Shown here one piece after another: positions 13,553-25,500 of a stretch of DNA of 64,000 nt; position 1 is the stretch's first letter; each line of letters starts with the position of its first letter. Where the stretch lies: NCBI GenBank assembly GCA_012932295.1, contig JAAONU010000001.1:37355449-37419448 (forward strand), read 5' to 3'. The DNA comes from Cyclina sinensis. Its lineage: Eukaryota; Mollusca; Bivalvia; Venerida; Veneridae. The notes below the pieces were generated by a model. That model did no database searches. It saw only the letters and a program-made list of their open reading frames with translations, and was not told the DNA's origin. Made by a program: the position numbers and the translations under genes.

Positions 13553-16500
13553 GCTTTAAAAAATACTTTAAGCCAACCAACACGCTTGTAGAATATTTCA
13601 ATTTCACAAGGGAACTAAAAGTCGAAATAAAAACCATAAATGAGCAGGAAGTTATTTGTGTTCAAGGACTTAACTCCGATATATAAAACTGCAGAACATA
13701 GTAATCAACACGAAGACAATAGATTAAAGTATCAAGGTTTTATATGACACATTAATTGAATCTAGTATTATGAAGATCTTTAGGACATTTCACTATACGA
13801 AAGCAATATTTTATTTTTAAGCTCAATTTATTAACAGCATTTATTGAAAAGAAATGGAAAAATATATGTATGTTTGAACATCACCTCATGATGTCAAATT
13901 CAATAAATATTGTGAATAAACTTATGAAGACCTGCTTGAGAAAAAATCAAACAACCTTCAAGATTTACTGAAACTGAAGAATTTCACCGAAGCCATTACG
14001 AAAAATGTCAAAACAAAAGGCTAAAACCAGAACGGATAGAAAATTAGCTGGAGAAGAGAGGGATGGAATAAAACTGAAATTTGCATATACCTCAAATCTT
14101 AGATTTTTTGTTTAAAGAAATAACATTCCAGAAACTTTACAGTCCTCAGTAATTTTATGCGCTGTCTGTGTTTCATCATGCCGCCACCCTGCAGCCATAA
14201 ATGTTTATATAGAAACAAATTCAAATGATCTGGAAGAAAACATTAATATTGCAAAACTTTGTGCATTGCGGTTGCTCAGAATGCACATGGAAGATATGAC
14301 ACAGATGATCTGAATAACACATTTAAATATTGAAGATAAATCTGCAGTTAGAGGCATCTTTTAAAACGAGTCAAGTTCAATACAGAATTCAGTATTAGAT
14401 TCATTAGTGACAGAAAGTGTAGAAGATACTGATGGCAGATTGTATGAAGCTCTACAAGAAGAAAATGAAATGAACAATTTCATACACACTCTTGGTTTTG
14501 AGCCACAAAGACCACCTAAAATGATAACTTTGCACCCTCCACCAGTGACTGGAAGAGATGATGCCATAACAAAGCTGCAAGAGGTTTTAGAGGATATTCT
14601 CATCAAGACAGATCTTGAAGATCGGAAAAGCAGTATGTAATATCATTTGCACCTGACAACAAAATTGGAGCAGATTCATTCAAAGCAGGAAAAGAGACAG
14701 AAGTACCATCAATTTCTTGTAGAATTTCCTGTCATGCATCTGAGAAAATCAAAAATTATAATTCCTGTAAGTGCATATACAGATGCTGGCCTACTTCACA
14801 CTTTTAAATACATGAGAGGCGATGAATGTATAGAATGGAAAAAGCTGATGTCAGTAGAACACATTGACACATTGACATTGTCTAACTGTAGGTTTTCAGC
14901 TGATGTCAGTAGAACACATTGACACATTGACATTGTCTAACTGTAGCTTTTCAGCTTGCATTAATTCAAAAATTCTTTCTGAGTCACACCTCAGCAGAAC
15001 AATAATTATATCAAATCAATTATTTCAATGCAGATTTCTGAAGAATCAGGCCAGACTATCATGATTTCATAAAAAAGAGGTGAAAATAACAATGGCACAT
15101 TTGCTCTTCTTGTTGAAAGTATGCGTCATTGTCAAGTGATATTTGCAATTGATTTTGCAGAATGACTAGAAGGAGCAGAAAAGTACTTGCTACCTCTTGC
15201 AGCTGATATAGATTTAAAGTTTCAAGAACTAAAGGAAAGCTGCTGCTATCAAGAATGCTAAGAACGGAAAGTTGCTACTTTCATTGATTCTGACACTGAC
15301 ACCATTAAATTGTTTCTATTTAGTTTACCTTTTTATAGCACATGTTAATTTACAGTGACTTACACAGAGTTCATTTAAAGGTGCATAAAAAGGCAAATGT
15401 TTATCGACATTTATGTAAATATTGTGAAAAGCACATGTTGGCTTGTTGAAAAACATCAGAATTCAAACCTTTTCATACTTTTATTGATATTTCTTACCCT
15501 GGTAGTCACAGAGGAGAGACTGTCTTCATATGTCCTGCATTAGATTCAATAGTTAGTGTGCTGTTGCTTTTATGGTAAACCACAGTTTCAATGACTGGAA
15601 TTGCATGGATCTGAGTCCTCTTCAAGGGAAAATACATTTATCTTGCATTTTTTAAGTGAATAGAAGGATGCAATTACACTGTATATTTACCTCTCTTCAA
15701 TTTCAAAAAAATTATTTGTGAACAAATATATTAGTAGCTTAAATTGCAATGTTATTTTTGTCTTATTTACTTCATTTAAAAAAGTGTCTTACTTAAACCT
15801 TAAAACTGATAAATATAGAACCGTTATGTTAAAAAAACAGACAGTTAATATATAATATATTCATATTAAATATGTTATCCCACACGCATCCATCATCTTT
15901 TGGATTTGTTAAATATAGTACCCCCACCCCACCCATTTGGTGGGGGTATAATAACTGTTTAAGAGCGACAGTGAACAGCGACTTTTTTAAATTTAATTTG
16001 ACGACAACAAAAACTGCTGTGTGACAGGTTTTATGTTTCATATTGTTACATGTTTCATGCATTCCAAATCCCTATTTAACACTTTTCAGTTTCAAGAATT
16101 CATGCATTCCAAATCCCTATTTAACATTTTTCAGTTTCCAAAATGAATTCTAACACTTTCTGCATTTCGCCGACACTTAACAAAGAAGAAATTAACCTTT
16201 ATATATCATACACGTTATATCACACAGAACACATAGGGCGACTGTTGACGTCACAGCAAACATCACCGTTAAATAGTGCACGTACTTTGCCCCTTATAAA
16301 TACACGTACGTGTTAGAATGGACTAGATTTTAAAATTTTCATGATCTACTCTCGTATAAATCATGGTTTCTCAGTCATAAGCATATTCATCTAAATTAAA
16401 TTACTATGCATTTGAACTAGACACTGTGATAATATTCAATAGTATATCTCTCAGACTTAAAATTTAAATTTAATTTTAACTACTTGTGTTACAAAACAGT

Positions 16501-19500
16501 CTTACAAGCTAAAATACATTCTGCAGATAAAAATATAAAGTGGAGAACTATTAATCTCTGATAGGTAGCTTCAATTTACAAAATCAAATGTTGTAATCAC
16601 AGTCAAAATTAAAACCTAACAGTTACCATTCATGCTAAGAAATTAGGATAATACGATCACTTATACAACTTTATGTTAAAACACTGGGGCTAATCTAGAC
16701 TGGTTTCAGGCCCAGCAATTAATATGCTATTCCATAGTTATGTTAATTACTATTAAGTCTCTTTCAAATTACAGCTCTATATTTACTTGGCTGGGATTAT
16801 ATGATTGCTAGGAGAGGAAAAATGTTGTTATTAGAGGGGTAAAAACATTTAGTATATCAATGTGTTAACATAAAAAGAAAAGGATCATACAGCCTGCAGC
16901 CAGACTAGGGCTTATCAACTACACATTGCACTTGGTTTGACCGATAATCAGAGGTCAAGTTTGTAACATGTTACATGTTAGCACATGCAGAGTGTGATCA
17001 GCTAGAAATTGAGAAAATTAGGCACAATTAAAAATGCTATGGAAGATCAAACATAACGAAAAAATTTACAAACTGGTTTAAGACAGAGATTTACATCAGG
17101 AAACAGTTCTACTTATATCATATACTAATTTTCTTATAAAGAAGGCCACTTCAAATATCAGCTTGTTCAAGTAAATATTAGGGGATTACAATTAAAGAGA
17201 CTCACTCAACAAATATAGCTGAATTTTTTTTTGAACTATACTATATATGGAAAAACATAACATGTACTTCTCTACACCAAGAAAACTGAAAAAAAAAACA
17301 TTCGTACCCATGCCCTTTTGTTCAGGAAAATAAAGAGCGGAGTTCTACACCACTGAGTCACAGAGGCTTGTTATATAAGATTTGTCAAAATCAATAAAAT
17401 ATCTACCCCGTGACGAACAGAGTAACTTTTTATCAATAAAAGTGTGTAAAACTTTATAATGTGATGTGTTTTTGTAACAAAATATGAGTCAGCAACTTAG
17501 TTTAGTTATGTTCTTCACAAAAACAGCTAGAATTTCTAGGTGTATTAACATTATTTTTTTGCATTGTCGACCTATCTGTGAGTCAAAACAGTCGACAAAG
17601 AATGATCTTCGTTATGATTTCAGCAAATAATTCTAAGGTATTGACAAACTTTTTTTTGATAGAAATTTTAAATGAATTTCGTTCCAAATTTGAACAAATA
17701 TTGAAATTAAGAAAAAACTTTATTTACATGGTTGATGGCATGTTTGATCAACTGAAATTTACAAGAGGACAGTTTTCTGTGCTCCTTGAGGGAAGGGAGA
17801 GCATATAGTCACCGCTTTGTCTGTCTGTATGTCTGTCCGTCTGTCCGTCTGTCCGCATTTTCTTGTCCGGGACATAACTTTGAAACTACAAGAAGTATCA
17901 ACAAGAAACCTTTTAGGTAGATAGATCTTATTGAGTAGAAGTGCAGTGCATAAGAACAATAACTTGCATTGCCTAATTTTTTAGTTATTGCCCTTTGTTC
18001 ATTTTTATACTTTGAACTTTGTCCAGGACATATCTCTGAAACTACAAGAGATATCAAAAACCTCTGGTTTACTTATCATCAGCCTACTTCAGTGACCATG
18101 ACACTTTCTGGATAGGACTGCCACTGTCTTAGTTGATAGAAAAAAATAAAGAATAAAATGGTAACTGTCTTATAGTCTTCATTGCGTATTTAATCAGTTT
18201 TAACCTTTTTTCCAGCAACTACCAATAACATAATATCTTTATGCTGAATTTGGAAAAGACTTTATGAACATACTATTCTGTGTCTAAAACCTATTCGAGG
18301 AGCATCACCCGGTTCGACCGGCTGTTGTTTTTAATTACAAACATACTATCAATAAATTGAAAAAAGTCTAGTTTAAAATATACTACAGTTAGTTATAATA
18401 TTGTGTAGATCATACAAATTTTCCAGTAATGTCCTATCATGTATATGTAAAGCAGTTTTTATTAGATTAATCGAAAAAAGCATATATTATTGTAATATCA
18501 AAACTTTTGGAAAGAGGATATTCAAATAACAATCAACCGATTTCAGTGAATTTTTTATCAGCTTTACCCCACGGAAATATACTGTTTTATATAAACTTAT
18601 GTTGAAATCAGGGAGTGGATGAGTTTGCACATGAGTGTGGTAACGCACTAAACTAGCGGTGGCGAGATCGATACTCCTCTCCTCCACTTACATTACTAAA
18701 TGTTTCAGGTTGAATGCAATGTATCAGTGCTGTACAATGAGCATGCAAAAGAACCCAAGGGGTGTGTCTGAATGGGATGCTTTTTGATCTTGCACTATTC
18801 TCCACTCATATAACTTATCTCTGAAGGGGTTGTCGGTCATATGATCAACTGGTACCAACGATAAATGAACTCAAATAGAAAGATAGAAGAGAGAATCACT
18901 TTTACAATTAGATTCCTAATACCCCACTTCCACTCTTTAGAGTATTTAATTCCATTGATTTGTGTAGGATTTAGACATTTTCACAAAAGGACATGCGTTC
19001 AAACCCCACTCAAGCCATTTTGTCTCTAGTTTTGGGCAGTTTTACATTGTTTTGGTTTTATTACAGTAGCATAACAGCCCGAATTTATCATTTTATATTT
19101 TTTTCTAATTTCATCATTATTTCTCTGCACCGATATTCTCTTTATGGTAAGAGTAGAATAATCTTACAAGAAAAGAAAAATAAAAGTTTTCATATCACAG
19201 TATGGAAGTATAGTGTAAGATACTTAGTTCAGTTCAAAAGCAAACATGTTATATGTTTTTCATTTGAAAAATATTTGAAAGCAATAACATCTTAACAAAC
19301 AACATGCTAGTTGTATGATACACTCTTTCTTACTACACTTTACAATTAATTGATACATTAATCTGAATTATTCAGACAGTTGTGTGTTAAGTTTCAAAGT
19401 ATGATTTTTCAACTTAAAAGTTATGACAATTTTGTCTGAACAATTCAGACTATTGTCAAACTGTATTATACCTACCAGTTCAGTTTGTTGTTTGTTTGTT

Positions 19501-22500
19501 TGTTTATTGGGATTTAATGCCAGGTTTAACAGCTGTGGTCATATCCCGGCAGTCAGGTTACCTAGCCAGTGTCCCTGGGTATTCAACCAGTTTACTAAAC
19601 AATTTCTCCTCAAGTGACTGACTACTTCCTCACTTGTTTCAGAGGTGAGGGACAATGACCTTCAGAAGCATTGCCTCACATCAATTACCACGGATAAATT
19701 TTGCCAGTCCTGATGGGGATCAAACCAGGAACTCCATGACTGACAATCCGATGCTCTACCGACTGAGCTAGCCAGGCCGGCAAGTTCAGATATTAGTCGC
19801 TTCATCCATTTGGGTGAAATGCATAAATGTTAATCTTCACCTTTTTATATTTTATGATTATGTTTGTCATGTAAATGACATCAGATAATAATAATAATAA
19901 TAATACTATTAAAGGATAAATAGTTCATGTTCAGAAAAATATCATGACTTACTACAACAGTTATTGATAGGTTGATGACGTCGTGAAAATAGTTCGTGCT
20001 CTTAAATATATAAGCTAATATGTGCATAACTGACCACAGGCATAGAGCTACATAATAGAGTAAATTTATACCATTTCACTTTTATTTCATCACTTATATA
20101 ACTTATGTTAAATTTGCCTAAATATTCTATCAGTTTTCCTGTATGGTTATTACACCATGCACATTTAGTGAGGACACACTGTTTTTTAAAAATGTAATAA
20201 ATCAAAACTTGTTTTTGTTTCTTTCTTTTAAAGACTTTTTATACAGGAATAGTAATTTTATTTCCTCAAGTGGTATAGTACAATTGAAAGTTAGTTTTCT
20301 AGAGTATACCTTTTTATCATTTTTTAAATTAATTTATGTTTAGCCCAGTAAAAGAAATTAACATTTTCCTGTTTCATAGCTCTGAAAACTTATCTCTAAA
20401 AATAAAGTGGTCAGGATAACATTAATAATGCTTGTCAGTGCTCAGCAGGTCATCTAATATTTATAATATATTTAATTGACAAGGCAAATTAACTACATTA
20501 CACGCCCAAGCATTTTCTAGATGCTTGTAAAATTTCTGCTGTGTGCTATCAATACAAAGAATAACACATCCCTGAGAAATAAGAGGTCACAGACAGGCCA
20601 TAATGTCATGCTGAGAAGCTAAAGATAATGCAAAAAATTCTGGAAGGGTTAACCTTGTGAAAATTGCTACAGCTCAGTGTTAAGATATTCAAAGCTGTTT
20701 ATCAAACATCTTACCAATCAGATCTCATTTTCGAGTAATTTTGAGAGAGGCAGAATTTACAAATGATACTGTTGCTCCATGTATCCACACCAAAAATGCT
20801 AATTTATGTCGGGATACATTCATTCCAGGTATTACAAATTTTTACTTTACTTCACAATATCAATATCTGTGTAAATCTTCCGATGAAATAACCATCACTA
20901 TTTATTTAAATTTTAAAATCTAGTAACGTAATTTTGACATTGGTTATGTTTTTTAACTATAGAAATTCTAATATATGCTCAGGGAATAAAGAAACGCTCG
21001 GTAAATCTTGCAGATAATTCTAGTTTTCCCGTTTCACGCTTTCCACGGGAGACCTCGTTACGCAATGCCAATTTGAGACATTTGATACATAACAACAGGC
21101 ACTGTAACCTAGAGAATTCATTGGCAGATTTAAATTATATCCGATCAACGCACTCTCGAGCTAGTTTGCCGATGTCATCCTGCGTTTCTGAACATTTTTA
21201 CCTGTATATATTCATATGGACATGACTTGTAAAGAATGTACAGATTTTATATCCGTATGGACACGACTAGTGTAAATTAATCATGTTTGAAACAATACTT
21301 TTCTGTTACGTTCACATTAGGGTTACTGCTTAAAAATTGTTCTTAGTAAGTTAATGTTTTACTTTCTGAAAATAATTATCATCTTGATTGTAAATTTGAA
21401 TCTTCATTATCTTTGTAGCGAATTTTTTGTGTTTTATTTTTGAAAACTATGTAAGTAAAATAATTATTTGACAAGTACTGAATAAAATGTTGTAAATAAA
21501 AATTAATATAAAATTTTACTAGCTTTGTGTTTACACACAAATTAATTTTATTTTGTTTTGGGGGACTTGATTTGATGAAGATATGATTCAATTACTGATA
21601 TGATCCAGAGTTTGATAGCGAAAAATATAATTTATATAATATCTTTTTAGAAAATTTATGATTATCAGCAAAACAAATTGATGACAGTATATTTGTAAAG
21701 ACTTAAAACCGGTAAAAGTAATAATGGTTTCTATAAATGGCATATAAGGTTTTTTTCAAGATTGATTCACAGAGCATGTTAGCTTCTTTATAAAATCTGT
21801 TGACAGGAAATGTGCATGGTCACTTCGACGTTCATTCCCCATCTTTACAAACTAATAATCACTATGATATACTTATTTTTTTATATAACACATTCGTTTA
21901 TTTTTGAAATCAGACTGATAATATATTAAAGATTAAACATCTTAACAGATATTGTTAAAATCATCGATATCCAGCTGATGCCCATTGAATATCTTTGCCA
22001 ACTGACGATTCTCATATAATCGTTAACAAATATTTGTTATGTTCTGAAATCTAACTGACGGTAGATTCAGTAACAGAGAACAGAGATGTTAACAAATTAT
22101 TGTTAACAATTCGGCATATTTTCTTTCTGCATCTCTGTCAAGTAAAGAGAATAGTATAAGCTTTAACAAAGATTTGTTAAACTCTGACTGACGGTAGATT
22201 TAGTAACAATGACAGAGATGTTAGCAAATTATTGTTAACAATTCGGCATATTTTCTTTCTGCATCTCTGTCAATGAGAATAGTATAAGCTTTAACAAAGA
22301 TTTGTTAAACTCTGACTGACGGTAGATTCAGTAACAGAGAACAGATATGTTAACAAATTATTGTTAAGCATTCGGCCTATTTTCTTTCTGCATCTCTGTC
22401 AATGAGAATAGTATAAGCTTTAACAAAGATTTGTTAAACTCTGACTGATGGTAGATTCAGTAACAGCGAACAGAGATGTTAACAAATAATTGTTAACAAT

Positions 22501-25500
22501 TCAGCCGATTTTCTTTCCACATCTCTGTCAAGTGACGAGAATAGTTTAACAAAGATTTGTTAAACTCTGATGTCCAATTGATGATAGTCTAAGCAAAAGC
22601 GATCTTAACATATAATTGTTAAAGAGCCTTGATATTACACAAAAACAATTTGGTTTATGTTTAACAAAGTATTTGTTAAGACATAATGTATGCAGTTATA
22701 TAGTACAAGCTTTAACAAATACTTGTTAAAGACACTATTTCTTGAAACTTTGTTGAAATAAAAAAAAAAATCTGAAAAAGTTGTAGAAACTTACAACTTG
22801 ATCACGTGGAAATGATCAAACACAATTGGAAGCTGTTATATGCATTGAGTTGACAGAGTTACAACAGAATACATAATATAAATATTCATTCTATATCCAT
22901 GACAATAAATGTACAATAAAAGATGGCTTATAAAGCAAATTCTATTAGGCTTTTTTTCTCTCTGTATAAATAAGCTACAACAACAATAAAATTACTCTTT
23001 AAAGTCCGTAGCATCTGAGTAACAGATGTCGAATATCACATCTTAATATTCACAGCAAACACTGACCTCATTTGTAGTAACGAACCTGCGAAACCTGCCC
23101 TGAACCTGCCAAAAATTTCTCTCAAATGGTACAATCAAACTAATTACATTTCCAGGAATAAATCATGCTAGATCTAGTATGATAAGTATAAAAATATCCT
23201 CTCACAAAACCTCACCATACCTTTTTCCAAACCTGGACACAAGGATATAGAAAGATAAAGTAAGAACCACTGCTAGCATGTTTACATTTTCCAGCTAGGA
23301 AATCGGAATATACCAGCCGGCTGGAAAACCTGCTGATATATCAATCTACCTTGAGAAAACTTTGCCAACTGCATTAAACTGGGATTGCCAAAACACGTAC
23401 TAAAAAGTGCATACCCTGACTCTTAAAGAAATGATTACAAGTAGGAAAGTACAATCAACCATTTTTTTCTCAAAATAACAAACTGCAAAACTTCCAGCAT
23501 ATAATCCAAAGAGAACAGAGTCAAGGGTTTTTCACAAAAATGCTTGATCTATTTATATGGAATTCTAAACACTTGTGTCAATTCAGAATCATACCAAAGT
23601 ATTTTCCTGAACTGTACACAGTACAGTTTTTTTTACTAAATTTAATGAAAATTAGTGCTGTGTTTAACCTTCACATTCACTAACACTCAGTCATACATTT
23701 TCATTTCTCTTTCAATCTAGATCATTTTCTTATTAACTCATAACAAATAATTGCAAATATATAAATTCTATTCAATAAATCCTCAGGAAAAACAGTAATA
23801 CAAGATATTTCTTTAACCTCTGCTTAGAAACAGTAAGACATAACAATTCTTTAACTTCTGAGTAGAAACAGTAAAACAAGTAGAAACAGTAAAACAAGAC
23901 AATTCTTTAACTTCTGACTAGAAACAGTAATAAAAGACAATTCTTTAACATCTGAGAAGAGACAGTAAAACAAGACAATACTTTTACTTCTGAGAAGAAA
24001 CAGTAAAACAAGACAATTCTTTAACTTCTGAGTAGAAACAGTAAAACATGTAGAAACAGTAAAACAAGATAGTTCTTTAACTTCTGATTACAAACAGTAT
24101 AACAATACAATACTTTAACTTCTGAGTAGAAACAGTAAAACAAGACAATACTTTAACTTCTGAGTAGAAACAGTAAAACAAGACAATTCTTTAACTTCTG
24201 AGAAGAAACAGTAAAACAAGACAATTCTTTAACTTCTGAGAAGAAAAAGTAAAACAATACAAATCTTTAACTTCTGAGAAAAACAGTAAAACAAGACAAT
24301 TCTTTAACTTCTGAGAAGAAACAGTAAAACAAGACAATTCTTTAACTTCTGAGAAGAAACAGTAAAACAATACAATTCTTTAACTTCTGAGAAGAGATAG
24401 TAAAACAAGACAGTACTTTAACTTCTGAGAAGAGATGGTAAAACAAGACAATATTTTAACTTCTGACTAGAAACAGTAAAACAAGACAATTCTTTAACTT
24501 CTGAGTAGAAACAGTAAAACAAGACAATACTTTAACTTCTGAGCAGAAAGATTAAAACAAGACAATTCTTTAACTTCTGAGTAGAAAAAGTAAAACAAGA
24601 CAATTCTTTAACTTCTGACTAGAAACAGTAATAATAGACAATTCTTTACCTTCTGAGAAGAGACAGTAATACAAGACAATTCTTTAACTTCTGAGTAGAA
24701 ACAGTAGAACAAGACAATTCTTTCACTTCTGCGTAGAAACAGTAAAACAATACAATACTTTAACTTCTGAGTAGAAACAATAAAACAAGACAAAACTTTA
24801 ACTTCTGAGAAGAAACAGTAAAACAAGACAATTCTTTAACTTCTGAGAAGAAACAGTAAAACAAGTAGAAACAGTAAAACAATTCAATACTTATTCTGAG
24901 TAGAAACAGTAAAACAAGACAATACTTTAACTTCTGACTAGAAACAGTAAAACAAGACAATTATTTAACTTCTGAGTAGAAACAGTAAAACAAGACAATA
25001 CTTTAACTTCTGAGAATAAAGAGTTAAAAACAAGACAATACTTTCACTTCTGCAAAGAAACAGTAAAACAAGACAATTCTTTAACTTCTGAGAAGAAACA
25101 GTAAAACAAGACAATTACTTAACTTCTGAGTAGAAAAAGTAAAACAAGACAATTCTTTAACTTCTGAGTAGAAACAGTAATAAAAGACAATTCTTTAACT
25201 TCCGTGAAGGGACAGTAATACAAGACAATTCTTTAACTTCTGAGTAGAAACAGTAAAACAAGACAATACTTTAACTTTTGACTAGAAACAGTAAAACAAG
25301 ACAATTATTTAACTTCTGAGAAGAGACAGTAATACAAGACAATTCTTTAACTTCTGAGAAGAGACAGTAATACAAGACAATTCTTTAACTTCTGAGTAGA
25401 AAAAGTAAAACAAAACAATTCTTTAACTTCTGACTAGAAATAGTAATACAAGACAATTCTTTTACTTCTGAGTAGAAACAATGATGTAAGATAATTTTTT

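Larger units (their letters stand above)
12311..14110. other. Element interior, no gene seen
   Basis: AT-rich DNA inside the TIR element. It contains the perfect hairpin at 13,233-13,275 and the TG microsatellite at 13,514-13,551. No convincing reading frame or RNA gene. Confidence 0.5.
15331..17284. other. Element interior, no gene seen
   Basis: AT-rich sequence with the 45-bp duplication and the CRE/TATA pair noted separately. Short open frames only. Confidence 0.5.
10939..22836. mobile_element. 11.9-kb element with ~1.1-kb terminal inverted repeats
   Basis: The sequence from 10,939 inward is repeated in reverse complement ending at 22,836: ACAGCTTCCAATTGTGTTTG on the left, its complement on the right. 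Homology continues for 1.07 kb on the left and about 1.2 kb on the right. Flanks show TATA on both sides (10935-10938, 22837-22840); an ATAT phase shifted by one base fits equally well, so the target duplication is 4 bp at most. The interior holds a decayed plus-strand reading frame (14.1-15.3 kb), SINE copies in both orientations and no intact transposase. The arms differ by substitutions, indels and one extra internal unit, so the insertion is old. The superfamily is not assigned: no catalytic domain is visible. Inserted in RASSF intron 3. Confidence 0.8.

Noticed and set aside
19720..19785. Possible Lys-type tRNA gene on the minus strand
   Set aside because: The tRNA-like head is followed by a SINE body and an (AAAC)n tail.
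10939..22836. Maverick/Polinton or herpes-like giant element
   Set aside because: No polymerase, integrase, ATPase or capsid-like sequence seen. The ends do not start with AG, and any target duplication is 4 bp at most rather than 6 bp.
24608..24960. Minus-strand open frames with FYCF/LLFL repeats
   Set aside because: Produced by the 38-bp minisatellite.
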